Shown: positions 26,640-37,045, counted from the first letter of the stretch. The stretch is 64,000 nt of DNA from Cribrihabitans marinus (GCF_900109035.1 NZ_FNYD01000007.1:204617-268616); one strand, 5' to 3'. The notes: generated by a model from the letters alone, not told the origin. Numbers and translations are program-made.

Positions 26640-26754
26640 GGCACTGCCCCGGCGGCGGCGCGCCAGCCTCCGCCGGATCGCCACATGATGCCTTTACCCC
26701 GGCCGCGCGATCAGAAATGATGGCGCTAACACCATTCGATCGCAGCGGACATCC

Positions 26755-27750
26755 ATGACCAGACCTCAGTCCTCCGGCAACCTGCAGGGGGCGCTTTTCG
26801 CGCTCCTGGGCTTCGGCATCTTCTCGACCCATGATGTCTTCATCAAGTTCCTCGGGAGCAGCTACTCGCCGATCCAGATCCTGTTCTTCTCGGGGCTTCT
26901 GGGCTTTCCCCTCGTGCTCCTGATGCTGATGAGCGACGCGACCAAGGGAACGCTGCGGCCGGTTCATCCCGGCTGGATGGCGCTGCGGTGCCTGGCGACC
27001 ATGACCAGCGCGCTTGGCGCATTCTTCGCGTTCTCGACGCTGCCGCTGGCTCAGGTCTATGCGATCCTCTTCGCCTCGCCGCTGCTGATCACGGTCCTGT
27101 CCATCCCGATCCTGGGCGAGACGGTGCGCCTGCGCCGCTGGGCCGCCGTACTCGTCGGGTTGGTCGGGGTGCTGATCGTGCTGCGGCCCGGCCAGGCCGA
27201 GCTGACCTTCGGCCATCTCACGGCGCTGCTGGCGGCGATCGGCGGCGCCACCAACTCGGTCATCGTCCGCAAGATCGGTCGCGAGGAGCGGTCGGTGGTG
27301 ATGATGGTCTATCCGATGCTGTCGACCTTCCTGGCGCTGGCACTGGCGCTGCCCTTCGTCTATCGGCCCATGCCGATCGCGGATTTCGGCGCGATGGCAC
27401 TGATTGCGGTGCTGGCCTTCCTGGCGATGCTCTGCGTGATTCGCGCCTATCGCGCCGGAGAGGCGGTGATTGTGGCGCCCATGCAGTATTCCCAGATCCT
27501 CTGGGCCACGCTCTACGGCTATCTGTTCTTTGGCGAGCGCCTGGATGCGCCGACCGCCTGGGGGGCCGCCGTGGTGATCGCCAGCGGGCTCTATATCCTG
27601 TTCCGTGAAAGCCGCGGCACGGCCTCGCGCAACCGGCCCGTTCTGCGCACGCGGACGCGCGCCGGCGAGACCCTGCGCGTGGGCGCATTCCTCAAGCGCA
27701 ACATCGGAGCCGACAGCCGAAACGGCGAGCCGGACGGGCCGGCAAAATGA
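26755..27750 (+). CDS. DMT-superfamily transporter (EamA, two repeats)
   Basis: 331 residues with about ten hydrophobic segments arranged as two EamA domains (about 12-145 and 160-290), e.g. LFALLGFGIFSTHDVFIKF and IVAPMQYSQILWATLYGYLFFGE. The basic C-terminal tail (about 40 residues) is long for the family. Inner-membrane exporter or importer of a small metabolite; the substrate cannot be deduced. Start at the ATG at 26755; no strong ribosome-binding site. It ends 74 nt before the tRNA gene. Confidence 0.85.
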   Translation: MTRPQSSGNLQGALFALLGFGIFSTHDVFIKFLGSSYSPIQILFFSGLLGFPLVLLMLMSDATKGTLRPVHPGWMALRCLATMTSALGAFFAFSTLPLAQVYAILFASPLLITVLSIPILGETVRLRRWAAVLVGLVGVLIVLRPGQAELTFGHLTALLAAIGGATNSVIVRKIGREERSVVMMVYPMLSTFLALALALPFVYRPMPIADFGAMALIAVLAFLAMLCVIRAYRAGEAVIVAPMQYSQILWATLYGYLFFGERLDAPTAWGAAVVIASGLYILFRESRGTASRNRPVLRTRTRAGETLRVGAFLKRNIGADSRNGEPDGPAK

Positions 27751-27824
27751 CGTTCCGCGCGGCAAATTTCCTGCGCATCGCTCTTGCCAAGCCGCCGGGT
27801 TGGAGTTAACCCAACCGTCACGGT

Positions 27825-27901
27825 CGGAGTGTAGCTCAGCCTGGTAGAGCACTGTCTTCGGGAGGCAGGGGTCGTGAGTTCGAATCTCGCCACTCCGACC
27901 A
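27825..27901 (+). tRNA. tRNA-Pro (anticodon CGG)
   Basis: 77 nt with a full cloverleaf: acceptor CGGAGTG/CACTCCG, D arm TAGCTCAG, anticodon loop TTCGGGA giving anticodon CGG (decodes CCG), T arm with TTCGAAT, and an encoded CCA end. CCG is a frequent Pro codon in these GC-rich genes. trmO, a tRNA-modifying gene, follows. Confidence 0.95.
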
Positions 27902-28013
27902 GATCATCCAGATATCCACGCGGGTCGGTCGATCAGGCAGCAACCGGCCTGTGGCAACGGCGCGATTTGCGCTAGGCTTGCCCCGAACGCAATTCGGCGG
28001 AAGGAGCGGCCCC

Positions 28014-28505
28014 ATGCAATCACGCCTCAGGGATGGCGAACGCACGGTCGAGGCCCCGGCGTCCGACGATGCCGGGCTGCATTTCATCGGCCGCATCCGC
28101 ACCCCCTGGACCCGACGCGCGGATTGCCCGCGGCAGGGGCGGCAGGACGGGCCCGATTGCCGGATCGAGCTGTTCGACCCGTGGGGCGATGCGCTTCTGG
28201 GGATCGAGGATTACGACCAGTTGGAAATCCTCTACTGGCTTGACCGGTCGCGGCGGGATCTGGTGATCCAGAACCCCAAGAACGACGGCAAGCGCTTCGT
28301 CGGCACCTTCGCCTTGCGCTCACCGCAGCGGCCGAACCCGATCGGCACAGCATCGGTCCGGCTGATGGGCGTCGAAGGCCATTGCCTGATCGTCCGCGGC
28401 CTCGACTGCCTCGACGGCACACCGCTGGTCGACATCAAGCCGGATCGTTGCGACTTCTCCCCCGAGGCGCCCTGGAAGGCAGCGGACCAGACGCCGCCGG
28501 AATGA
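28014..28505 (+). CDS. trmO: TrmO-family tRNA methyltransferase (TsaA-like beta-barrel)
   Basis: 163 residues from the ATG at 28014, with AAGGAG 7 nt upstream. Contains the family motif RSPQRPNPIGTASVRL and the end-of-domain GLDCLDGTPLVDIKP. In E. coli TrmO methylates the t6A37 base of tRNA-Thr using S-adenosylmethionine. This form has only the N-terminal barrel and lacks the C-terminal domain of the 235-residue E. coli enzyme, as is common in alphaproteobacteria. Substrate tRNA is therefore inferred. Confidence 0.82.
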   Translation: MQSRLRDGERTVEAPASDDAGLHFIGRIRTPWTRRADCPRQGRQDGPDCRIELFDPWGDALLGIEDYDQLEILYWLDRSRRDLVIQNPKNDGKRFVGTFALRSPQRPNPIGTASVRLMGVEGHCLIVRGLDCLDGTPLVDIKPDRCDFSPEAPWKAADQTPPE

Positions 28506-28526
28506 CCGGCGGGCCGACGCGGGGGT

Positions 28527-28964
28527 CTAGCGACCGTCCCGCACGTCAAGGTCATTCAGCAGGTCCAGCAGGGCCTCGTAGCGTTCGGCGCCCATGCGGT
28601 CGCGGATCTCGTCAAGCAGGGCCAGGCTGGTCTGGAGATTGTCGCGGATCACCTGCTCTCCCTGGTCCGAGATCCGCACGATCTGCTTGCGGCGGTCATC
28701 GGGGTCGGCCTGACGCTCGATCAGGTGCTTGCTTTCCAGCTTCTGCAGGATCCGCGTCAGGCTGGGCAGCAGCAGACAGGCCTGCTCGGCGATGCGGGTC
28801 GGATCTTGCGGCCCCTCTTCTTGCAGAACCCGCAGGACGCGCCATTGCTGCTCGGTGATTCCCACATCCGCCAGCATCGCGCGAATCGGCCCCATCACCC
28901 GCTCCCGCGCCCGCAGGAGCGCAATAGGGAGGGACCGGGAGGTGCGCGGCAAATCACTGGACAT
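28527..28964 (-). CDS. hpaR: MarR-family regulator HpaR
   Basis: 145 residues from the ATG at 28964. Winged-helix MarR domain: ITEQQWRVLRVLQEEGPQDPTRIAEQACLLLPSLTRILQKLE for the recognition region, then DPDDRRKQIVRISDQG in the wing. Similar throughout to HpaR, which represses homoprotocatechuate genes and is released by the pathway substrate. Divergent from hpaF across 102 nt that contain a palindrome overlapping the hpaF promoter region, consistent with direct repression. Confidence 0.88.
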   Translation of the reverse strand: MSSDLPRTSRSLPIALLRARERVMGPIRAMLADVGITEQQWRVLRVLQEEGPQDPTRIAEQACLLLPSLTRILQKLESKHLIERQADPDDRRKQIVRISDQGEQVIRDNLQTSLALLDEIRDRMGAERYEALLDLLNDLDVRDGR

Positions 28965-29020
28965 GCGCCATTTTCGCGGAATCATCGGGAACCCGCAACC
29001 GCCGCCGCGACGGGAGGGGA

Positions 29021-29053
29021 TTGACAGGGTCCTAAAAACTTCACATGTTAAGT
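29021..29053 (+). promoter_or_regulatory. hpa promoter -35 and HpaR-type operator
   Basis: TTGACA at 29021-29026 is a perfect -35. The 16-bp symmetrical ACTTCACATGTTAAGT (29038-29053), palindromic except for one mismatched pair, covers the expected -10 position, just before the ribosome-binding site of hpaF. A repressor bound there would block initiation. Confidence 0.6.
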
Positions 29054-29066
29054 AAAGGAGGAGACG

Positions 29067-29457
29067 ATGCCGCATGTGATCCTGGACTATTCGGCCAATA
29101 TGGAAGAGCGGATCGACATGGGCGCCCTGTGCGACACACTGCGCCGGGCCGCGGCCGAAACCGGGGTCTTTCCGGCGGCGGGCATCCGGGTGCGGGCTTT
29201 GCGCGCAGATCACGTCTCGATCGCCGACGGACACCCGGCGCATGGCTATGTCGACATCTCTGTCCGCCTGCGGGCCGGGCGCGACCTGGAGACACGCAAA
29301 CGGGCGACGGGGCATATCTTTGCCGCGGCCGAGGCCGCGCTGGAACCCGCGATGCGCCGACATCCCATCGCGCTGTCGCTGGAAATGCGCGACATCGACC
29401 CCGACCTGTCGCCCAAGACCGGAACCATCCGCGATCACCTAGGAAAGGGACCGCCCG

Positions 29458-29465
<8 letters not shown>
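29067..29465 (+). CDS. hpaF: 5-carboxymethyl-2-hydroxymuconate delta-isomerase HpaF
   Basis: 132 residues. Begins Met-Pro, so processing exposes the catalytic N-terminal proline (PHVILDYSANMEE), and continues with the CHMI pattern GIRVRALRADHVSIADG and ALSLEMRDIDP. It isomerises 5-carboxymethyl-2-hydroxymuconate in the homoprotocatechuate meta-cleavage pathway in the cytoplasm. First gene of the operon; GGAGGAG lies just upstream, and the 3' end overlaps hpaE by 8 nt. Confidence 0.9.
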
Positions 29466-30969
<1,504 letters not shown>

Positions 30970-30970
30970 T

Positions 30971-31020
30971 CTTCCTCTCGCGTCAAATACCTCGGGGAGT
31001 GTGAGGGGCTGGCCCCTCAC
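30971..31020. repeat. Dispersed intergenic motif variant with perfect hairpin
   Basis: CTTCCTCTCGCGTCAAATACC, a diverged copy of the recurring TTCATC...AAATACTC motif, followed by an 8-bp perfect stem GTGAGGGG / CCCCTCAC with loop CTGG (31001-31020). It lies between hpaE and hpaD and might attenuate or process the operon transcript. Confidence 0.5.
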
Positions 31021-31061
31021 TCCCGCAGCCGGCCACCGACATCGAACCGAGGAGGTCCAGA

Positions 31062-32042
31062 ATGCCCGTCCCGAAACCCAACCTCTACCCGCCCTTCAAC
31101 ATCGTCCGGCTGTCCCACGTGGAATACCGGGTGACCGACCTCGCCGCCTCGCGCGCCTTCTATGTCGACACGCTCGGGCTGCAGGTCACGCACGAGGATG
31201 ACGACCGCATCTGCCTGCGCGCCATGGAAGAGCGCGGCCATCACTGCATCGTGCTGCAACGGGCCGACGCGGCAGATGTCGGCGTGTTGGGATTCAAGCT
31301 CTACGACGAACCGGACCTGGACCGGGCAGCCGAATTCTTCGCCGGGCGCGGTCTGCCGGTCGACTGGATCGAACGCCCGCATATGGGCCGCACCCTGCGC
31401 ACCCGCGATCCCTGGGGCATCCCGCTGGAATTCTACGTCAAGATGGACCGCCTGCCGCCGATCCATCAGAAGTACGCGCTCTACAAGGGGGTCAAGCCGC
31501 TTCGGATCGACCATTTCAACATGTTCGCCTCGGATGTGGATGCCAGCGTCGCCTTCTATAACGACCTAGGCTTCCGGGTCACGGAATATACCGAGGATGA
31601 CGAGAGCGGCCGGCTCTGGGCGGCGTGGATGCATCGCAAGGGAGGGGTGCATGACGTGGCCTTTACCAACGGGCTGGGACCGCGCCTGCACCACACCGCG
31701 TTCTGGGTGCCCAATCCGCTCAACATCATCGACCTGCTCGACCTGATGTCGACCACCGGCTATGTCGCCAATATCGAGCGTGGGCCGGGCCGGCACGGCA
31801 TCTCCAACGCCTTCTTCCTCTATATCCGCGATCCCGACGGCCACCGGATCGAGATCTACTGCTCGGACTACCAGACCGTCGACCCGGACCTGGAGCCGAT
31901 CAAGTGGTCGCTGACCGATCCGCAGCGCCAAACCCTGTGGGGCGCGCCGGCACCGCGCAGCTGGTTCGAGGAAGGCTCGGTCTTCGCCGGGGTCGAACCG
32001 GTGCCCAGCGCGCTCAAGGCGCAGCCCATCGTGGCCCCCTGA
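31062..32042 (+). CDS. hpaD: 3,4-dihydroxyphenylacetate 2,3-dioxygenase HpaD (class I extradiol)
   Basis: 326 residues. Two vicinal-oxygen-chelate modules (about 15-135 and 150-285). Metal ligands His in LRIDHFNMFA, His in RLHHTAFWV and Glu in GHRIEIYCSDYQT match the 2-His-1-carboxylate site. It opens the homoprotocatechuate ring. The VOC type, as in Brevibacterium and Arthrobacter, contrasts with the LigB-type HpaD of E. coli. Strong GAGGAGG before the ATG. Cytoplasmic. Confidence 0.93.
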   Translation: MPVPKPNLYPPFNIVRLSHVEYRVTDLAASRAFYVDTLGLQVTHEDDDRICLRAMEERGHHCIVLQRADAADVGVLGFKLYDEPDLDRAAEFFAGRGLPVDWIERPHMGRTLRTRDPWGIPLEFYVKMDRLPPIHQKYALYKGVKPLRIDHFNMFASDVDASVAFYNDLGFRVTEYTEDDESGRLWAAWMHRKGGVHDVAFTNGLGPRLHHTAFWVPNPLNIIDLLDLMSTTGYVANIERGPGRHGISNAFFLYIRDPDGHRIEIYCSDYQTVDPDLEPIKWSLTDPQRQTLWGAPAPRSWFEEGSVFAGVEPVPSALKAQPIVAP

Positions 32043-32053
32043 GGAGACGGCAG

Positions 32054-33466
32054 ATGGATTGGGACGACTTCGCCGATTGGGGCCACCGGGTGACCGACTG
32101 GGCACGGGATTATCGCAAGACGGTCAGTGAGCGCCCGGTGCGGGCACGAACCGAACCCGGCGAGGTTCTGGATGCCTTGCCACAGGCGCCGCCAGAAGCA
32201 CCCGAGCCGATGCAGGACATCTTCCGCGATTTCGAGGACATCGTGATGCCCGGCATCACCCATTGGCAGCATCCCCGGTTCTTTGCCTATTTCAGCGCCA
32301 ATGCCGCCGCGCCCTCGGTGCTGGCCGAGTTCCTGACCGCCGCCATCTCACCGCAATGCATGTTGTGGCAGACCTCGCCGGCGGCGACCGAGATGGAAAC
32401 CCGGATGATGCAATGGCTGGGCGGCGCCATCGGCCTGCCGGACGACTTTGCGGGCGTCATCCAGGACAGCGCGTCCTCGGCCACCCTGGCCGCGGTGCTG
32501 ACCATGCGCGAGCGCGCGCTGGACTGGCAGGGCAACCGGGCGGGCCTGTCGGGTCAACCGCGGCTGCGGGTCTATTGCTCGTCCGAGGTTCACACATCGG
32601 TCGACCGCGCCATCTGGGTCGCCGGGATCGGGCAGGATAACCTGGTGCGCGTGCCGATCCGCGGCGATTGGCGAGGTATGGATCCGCGGGCGCTGGAGGA
32701 CGCGATCAACGCCGACCACGACGCGGGTCACCGACCCGCCGGGCTGATCCTCAGCGTCGGCGCGACCGGAACCGGAGCGACCGACCCGGTTGCCGGCTGC
32801 CTGGAGGTGGCCGAACGCCACGGGCTCTATACCCATGTCGATGCCGCCTGGGCCGGGGCGGCGATGATCTGCCCCGAATTCCGCAGCTACTGGCAGGGCG
32901 TCGAACGCGCCGACAGCATCGTCTTCAACCCGCATAAATGGCTGGGCGCGCAGTTCGACTGCTCGGCGCATTTCCTGCGCGACCCGGATGACCTGGTGCG
33001 CACACTGGCGATCCAGCCGGAATACCTCAAGACCCACGGCAAGGATGGGATCGTCAACTATTCCGAATGGTCGGTTCCGCTGGGCCGCAGGTTCCGCGCG
33101 CTCAAGATCTGGTTCCTGATCCGCACCTACGGGCTGGAGGGTCTGCGCGACCGGCTGCGCAACCACGTCGCCTGGTCGCGCGCGCTGCATGACAGGCTGG
33201 CCGAGACGCCGGGCTTCGAGATCGTGACCCCGCCGATGTGGTCGCTCTGGACCTTCCGCTATCTGCCCGAGGGCGCGCGGGATCCGGATGCGCTGAACCT
33301 CGCGCTGGTCAACGCGATCAACGATGACGGGCGGATCTACCTGACCCAGACGCGGGTGGACGGCAAGCTGGTGATCCGGTTCCAGGCCGGGCAGTTCGAC
33401 ACCACCGAGGCGGATGTGATGTCCGCCCATGATGTGATATGCGAAATTGCAGGGAGGCTGGGGTGA
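32054..33466 (+). CDS. PLP-dependent aromatic-L-amino-acid decarboxylase-like protein
   Basis: 470 residues, group II decarboxylase fold, collinear with DOPA/tyrosine decarboxylases: WQHPRFFAYFSANAAAPS, the cofactor-stacking His in SSEVHTSVDRA, Asp in YTHVDAAWAG, PLP lysine in NPHKWLG, and the catalytic-loop Tyr in QPEYLKTHGKDG. The Tyr is kept, arguing for decarboxylation rather than aldehyde-synthase activity. It would turn tyrosine or DOPA into tyramine or dopamine, which an amine oxidase could send to 4-hydroxyphenylacetate. Lies inside the hpa operon, 11 nt after hpaD, and overlaps hpaG by 4 nt. Substrate is inferred. Confidence 0.82.
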   Translation: MDWDDFADWGHRVTDWARDYRKTVSERPVRARTEPGEVLDALPQAPPEAPEPMQDIFRDFEDIVMPGITHWQHPRFFAYFSANAAAPSVLAEFLTAAISPQCMLWQTSPAATEMETRMMQWLGGAIGLPDDFAGVIQDSASSATLAAVLTMRERALDWQGNRAGLSGQPRLRVYCSSEVHTSVDRAIWVAGIGQDNLVRVPIRGDWRGMDPRALEDAINADHDAGHRPAGLILSVGATGTGATDPVAGCLEVAERHGLYTHVDAAWAGAAMICPEFRSYWQGVERADSIVFNPHKWLGAQFDCSAHFLRDPDDLVRTLAIQPEYLKTHGKDGIVNYSEWSVPLGRRFRALKIWFLIRTYGLEGLRDRLRNHVAWSRALHDRLAETPGFEIVTPPMWSLWTFRYLPEGARDPDALNLALVNAINDDGRIYLTQTRVDGKLVIRFQAGQFDTTEADVMSAHDVICEIAGRLG

Positions 33467-34320
33467 CACGCATCGCAAGCTATGTTTCGGGCGGGCAGGC
33501 CTTCTATGGCGCGGTGGCCGAGGGAGGGATGATCGCGCTTTCGCCCGCCTTTCATCAATGGCCGACCCTGCGCGAGGTGATCGAGGCGGGCGCGCTCTAT
33601 GACCTGGCGGTGGCCGCGCGTGACAAGCCGGTCAGCCATCCCGACGGCAGTTTCGACTACACGATCCCGATCCCCGTCCCGGAAAAGATCATCTGTGTCG
33701 GCGTGAACTTCCCCGACCGCAATGCCGAGTACCGGGACGGGCAGGACGCGCCGCCCAACCCCTCGCTCTTCATCCGCTTCCCGCGCAGCTTCACCGGCCA
33801 CGGCCAGCCGCTGATCCGGCCGCCCGAGACGCCGCAGCTGGATTACGAGGGCGAGATCGCCGTGGTGATCGGCAAGCTGGGCCGGCGCATTTCCGAGGAC
33901 GCCGCCCATGACCACATCGCCGCCGTCACGCTCTGCAACGAGGGCACGCTGCGCGACTGGGTGCGGCATGCCAAATTCAACGTCACCCAGGGCAAGAACT
34001 GGGACCGATCGGGCGCGATGGGGCCGTATCTGGTGCCATTCACGGCAGCGGCGCAGCTCGACGACATTCGCCTGACGACGACAGTGAACGGCGAGCTGCG
34101 GCAGGACGACCGCACCTCGCGCATGATCTTTCCGATCCGGCGGCAGATCGCCTATATCTCGACCTTCACCACGCTGGTGCCCGGCGACATCATCGTCACC
34201 GGCACACCCACCGGCGCGGGCGCCCGTTTCGATCCGCCGCGGTTTTTGCAACCGGGCGACGAGATTGTGGTCGAGGCCGAGGGCATTGGCCAACTGGTCA
34301 ACACGGTGGCCGACGAATGA
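33463..34320 (+). CDS. hpaG: Fumarylacetoacetate hydrolase-family protein, HpaG-like
   Basis: 285 residues from a GTG overlapping the decarboxylase stop (GTGA). FAH domain with IICVGVNFPDRNAEY, the metal-binding LDYEGEIAVVIGK, and GDIIVTGTPTGAG. By context it performs decarboxylation of 5-oxopent-3-ene-1,2,5-tricarboxylate, the HpaG step. E. coli HpaG is a two-domain fusion of about 429 residues; this has one catalytic domain. It overlaps hpaH by 4 nt. Confidence 0.83.
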   Translation: MTRIASYVSGGQAFYGAVAEGGMIALSPAFHQWPTLREVIEAGALYDLAVAARDKPVSHPDGSFDYTIPIPVPEKIICVGVNFPDRNAEYRDGQDAPPNPSLFIRFPRSFTGHGQPLIRPPETPQLDYEGEIAVVIGKLGRRISEDAAHDHIAAVTLCNEGTLRDWVRHAKFNVTQGKNWDRSGAMGPYLVPFTAAAQLDDIRLTTTVNGELRQDDRTSRMIFPIRRQIAYISTFTTLVPGDIIVTGTPTGAGARFDPPRFLQPGDEIVVEAEGIGQLVNTVADE

Positions 34321-35117
34321 CGCCGGAGCAGCACGAGGCGGCCGCCGAGGCGTTGCACCGGGCCGAAGCCACGGGCCAGCAATGCCGGCTGCTGTCCCTG
34401 CAATATCCCGGCATGACATTGGACGACGCCTATGCGGTGCAGGCGGCCCTGGTGGCGCGCAAGCTGGCCGAGGGGCGGCGGCGGATCGGCTGGAAGATCG
34501 GGCTGACCAGCCGGGCAATGCAGGACGCGCTGGGCATCGACACGCCCGACAGCGGCGTGCTGCTGGACGACATGGCCTTCGCCTCGGGCGCCACGGTGCC
34601 GGCGGGCCGTTTCATCCAGCCACGGGTAGAGGCCGAGATCGCCTTTGTCATGCGCGCGCCCCTGGCGGGGGCCGACTGCACCCGCAAGGACGTGCTGGCG
34701 GCCACCGGGCATGTCGCCCCGGCGCTGGAAATCCTCGACACCCGGATTCTGCGCGCGGATCCCGACACCGGGCAGGCGCGCATCGTTACCGACACGATCA
34801 GCGACAATGCCGCCAATGCCGGCGTGGTTCTGGGGGCCGCGCGCCACGCGCCCGACGCCTTCGACCTGCGCTGGGTCGGAGCCATCGTCACCTGCGGCGG
34901 CACCGTCGAGGAGACCGGCCTCGGCGCGGGTGTGCTGAACGATCCCGTCACCTCGGTCCTGTGGCTGGCGCGGCGTCTGGCCGAATACGGGCAGGCGATC
35001 GAGGCCGGCGACATCGTCCTGTCCGGCTCGTTCATCCGCCCGATCGAGGCACCGCCGGGCACTGCCATCACCGCCGATTTCGGGCCCTTCGGCTCGGTCG
35101 CCGTCCAGTTCACCTGA
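34317..35117 (+). CDS. hpaH: 2-oxo-hepta-3-ene-1,7-dioate hydratase HpaH
   Basis: 266 residues. Belongs to the hydratase/decarboxylase family with RRRIGWKIGLTSRAMQ, VEAEIAFVM and the C-terminal LSGSFIRPIEAPPGTAITADFG. Adds water to the pathway dienoate to give 4-hydroxy-2-oxoheptanedioate, the HpaI substrate. The ATG overlaps the hpaG stop (ATGA), so translation is coupled. Confidence 0.93.
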   Translation: MTPEQHEAAAEALHRAEATGQQCRLLSLQYPGMTLDDAYAVQAALVARKLAEGRRRIGWKIGLTSRAMQDALGIDTPDSGVLLDDMAFASGATVPAGRFIQPRVEAEIAFVMRAPLAGADCTRKDVLAATGHVAPALEILDTRILRADPDTGQARIVTDTISDNAANAGVVLGAARHAPDAFDLRWVGAIVTCGGTVEETGLGAGVLNDPVTSVLWLARRLAEYGQAIEAGDIVLSGSFIRPIEAPPGTAITADFGPFGSVAVQFT

Positions 35118-35127
35118 GAGGTTCCCC

Positions 35128-35907
35128 ATGCCCCCACCCACAAACCGTTTCAAACAGGCCCTGACCGAGGGCAAGCGCCAGATCGGCTGCTGGCTGAGCT
35201 TTGCCGACCCCACCGCCGCCGAGGTGATGGGCACCGCCGGGTTCGACTGGCTGGTGATCGACGGCGAGCATGCGGCCAACGACATCCGGTCGATCCGCGA
35301 CCAGCTGATGGCGCTGGAAGCGTCGCCCTCGCATCCGGTGGTGCGGGTTCCCATCGGCGAGACCTGGATCATCAAGCAGGTGCTGGACGCCGGCGCGCAG
35401 ACCGTGCTGGTGCCGATGGTGGACAGCGCCGAGCAGGCGCGCGAGCTCGTGCGCGCCTGCCGGTACCCGCCCTTCGGCACACGTGGCGTGGGGGCGGCGG
35501 CGGCCCGGGCCACCGGCTTCGGTGCGATCCCCGATTACGTGGCCACCGCAGATGACCAGATCTGCCTGCTGGTGCAGGTCGAAAGCCGCAAGGGCATCGA
35601 CGCGCTGGACGAGATCCTGGAGATCGAGGGCATCGACGGGGTGTTCATCGGCCCCGCCGACCTGTCCACCGACATGGGCCTCAAGGGCGACAGCGCCGAT
35701 GCTGCCGTCCAGGCGGTGATTGCCGATGCCCTGTCGCGCATCCGCGCGGCGGGCAAGGCGCCGGGCGTTCTGGGGCTGAACGATGCGGCAACGCAGGGCT
35801 ACCTGGACATGGGCGCGCAGTTCCTTGCCGTGGGGATCGACCTGCTGATCCTGGCGCGCAACGCCCGCGCCCTGTCCGAGAAATGGATCAGGGCGCAGCC
35901 GACTTGA
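35128..35907 (+). CDS. hpaI: 4-hydroxy-2-oxoheptanedioate aldolase HpaI
   Basis: 259 residues, class II pyruvate aldolase of the HpcH/HpaI family: GCWLSFADPTAAEVMGTAGFDWLVIDGEHA, the metal-ligand segment LLVQVESRKG and GVFIGPADLSTDMG. Cleaves the hydroxy-oxo diacid to pyruvate and succinate semialdehyde; the latter could be used by the GabD encoded at 9.9 kb. Last gene of the operon; GAGAGG upstream. Its last 20 nt overlap the opposite-strand DUF3095 gene. Confidence 0.95.
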   Translation: MPPPTNRFKQALTEGKRQIGCWLSFADPTAAEVMGTAGFDWLVIDGEHAANDIRSIRDQLMALEASPSHPVVRVPIGETWIIKQVLDAGAQTVLVPMVDSAEQARELVRACRYPPFGTRGVGAAAARATGFGAIPDYVATADDQICLLVQVESRKGIDALDEILEIEGIDGVFIGPADLSTDMGLKGDSADAAVQAVIADALSRIRAAGKAPGVLGLNDAATQGYLDMGAQFLAVGIDLLILARNARALSEKWIRAQPT

Positions 35908-37045
35908 GCTGCGCGGCGGCGCGCGCATAGCCGCCCGCCGCCCCGTCGATCAGGTGCACATGGTCATCCTGCGTGACCGAGGGCACGAAACAGGTGATCA
36001 TCGCCTCGTCCTGCTCGAACAGGCCGAACTGCACGGTTCCGTCGGCGTCGGCGCGTTCGAGAACCTCGGTGATTTCCGCGACCGAACCGGAATCGCAGTC
36101 CAGCGTCATCTTCAGCCCGTCGTCGAACTTGCGGAAATCGGCATTGCTGCTGACGGTCTTGGCGTAATGCACCGGATCGAAACCGCCCGCCTTCAGCCCG
36201 GTCTTGAAGAAGACCCAGGCGATCAGGTTCTCGACCAGCAACTGCACCTTGCGCCAGGCCAGCGACGACTTGCCCCGCGAGACATGTGCCTCGAGCTCCA
36301 GCCCCGGCGGCGGCCAACGTACGCCGGACCCCTGCGGCGGCAGGGGATGACCGCCCCGGTCCAGCCGTTCCGCCACCGCGACGATCCGGTCGGCCACCTC
36401 GGCATAGGCCTGCAGCGACGCACCCGGCGCAGGCTGCAGTACCAGCGACAGGATCACGCCGTTGCGCGAACGCGCGTTGTTCCAGCGGCAGGAGAGGCCC
36501 GTGAGGTCCGGCACCGATCCCGGCGCGGCAAGGGGCACGGCAAAACGCCCGGCCTTCATCTCGGCCTCGGACCAGGTCACGCCGCCACCGGCGAACATGG
36601 CATAGTCGAGCCCCGGCGCGGCCTGGTATCGGGCCACGCGCACATCCAGGCCTGCCGCCCGGATATCCGCCACCGGCACCTGCGCGGCCCGCAGGGTGAC
36701 GCCGAATTCCTCCTGCGCCCAGCGCGCCATGATCCCAAGCACCTGCCGGGACGACTCGGCACGTTCCGGCCCGCAGGCAAAGACCGCTCCGTCGCCACCG
36801 AACACGAAGGGCAGGCCAGCCCGCCCATCCGCGTTGATCTGCGACGAGATCACCGCGGCGCCGATCACGTTGACCATCTTGTACCGCCCCTCGGCGATCA
36901 GCTCGGTCGAGCCCACGATGTCGGCGGCGCCGATCACCCAGCCATCGGGCAAGGGCACATAGCTTCCGTCGCGGGTCAGCGCGGCAAATGAGGCGATGCG
37001 CGGCAGCGACTCGTAAAAGCCGGCGTGCTCGGTATCATCGGACAT
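35888..37045 (-). CDS. DUF3095 domain protein (cyclase-like)
   Basis: 385 residues from the ATG at 37045. The N-terminal region carries the DUF3095 signature PLPDGWVIGAADIVGSTELIAEGRYKMVN and FPFVFGGDGAVFA-like LPFVFGGDGAVFA, which resembles the metal-binding face of class III nucleotide cyclases (ADIVGST, GGDG). A cyclic-nucleotide or related function has been suggested for the family from fold only. No TM segment or signal peptide. Monocistronic, convergent with hpaI with a 20-nt 3' overlap. Confidence 0.8.
   Translation of the reverse strand: MSDDTEHAGFYESLPRIASFAALTRDGSYVPLPDGWVIGAADIVGSTELIAEGRYKMVNVIGAAVISSQINADGRAGLPFVFGGDGAVFACGPERAESSRQVLGIMARWAQEEFGVTLRAAQVPVADIRAAGLDVRVARYQAAPGLDYAMFAGGGVTWSEAEMKAGRFAVPLAAPGSVPDLTGLSCRWNNARSRNGVILSLVLQPAPGASLQAYAEVADRIVAVAERLDRGGHPLPPQGSGVRWPPPGLELEAHVSRGKSSLAWRKVQLLVENLIAWVFFKTGLKAGGFDPVHYAKTVSSNADFRKFDDGLKMTLDCDSGSVAEITEVLERADADGTVQFGLFEQDEAMITCFVPSVTQDDHVHLIDGAAGGYARAAAQLKSAAP

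Noticed and set aside
27825..27901. tRNA-Pro as integration site of a genomic island
   Set aside because: No integrase, no direct repeat of the tRNA 3' end found nearby, and the downstream genes (trmO, hpa operon) match the composition of the surroundings.
33463..34320. Frameshifted or broken HpaG because it is shorter than the E. coli protein
   Set aside because: The FAH domain is complete from start to stop and its overlaps with both neighbours are intact; single-domain forms are normal in this family.
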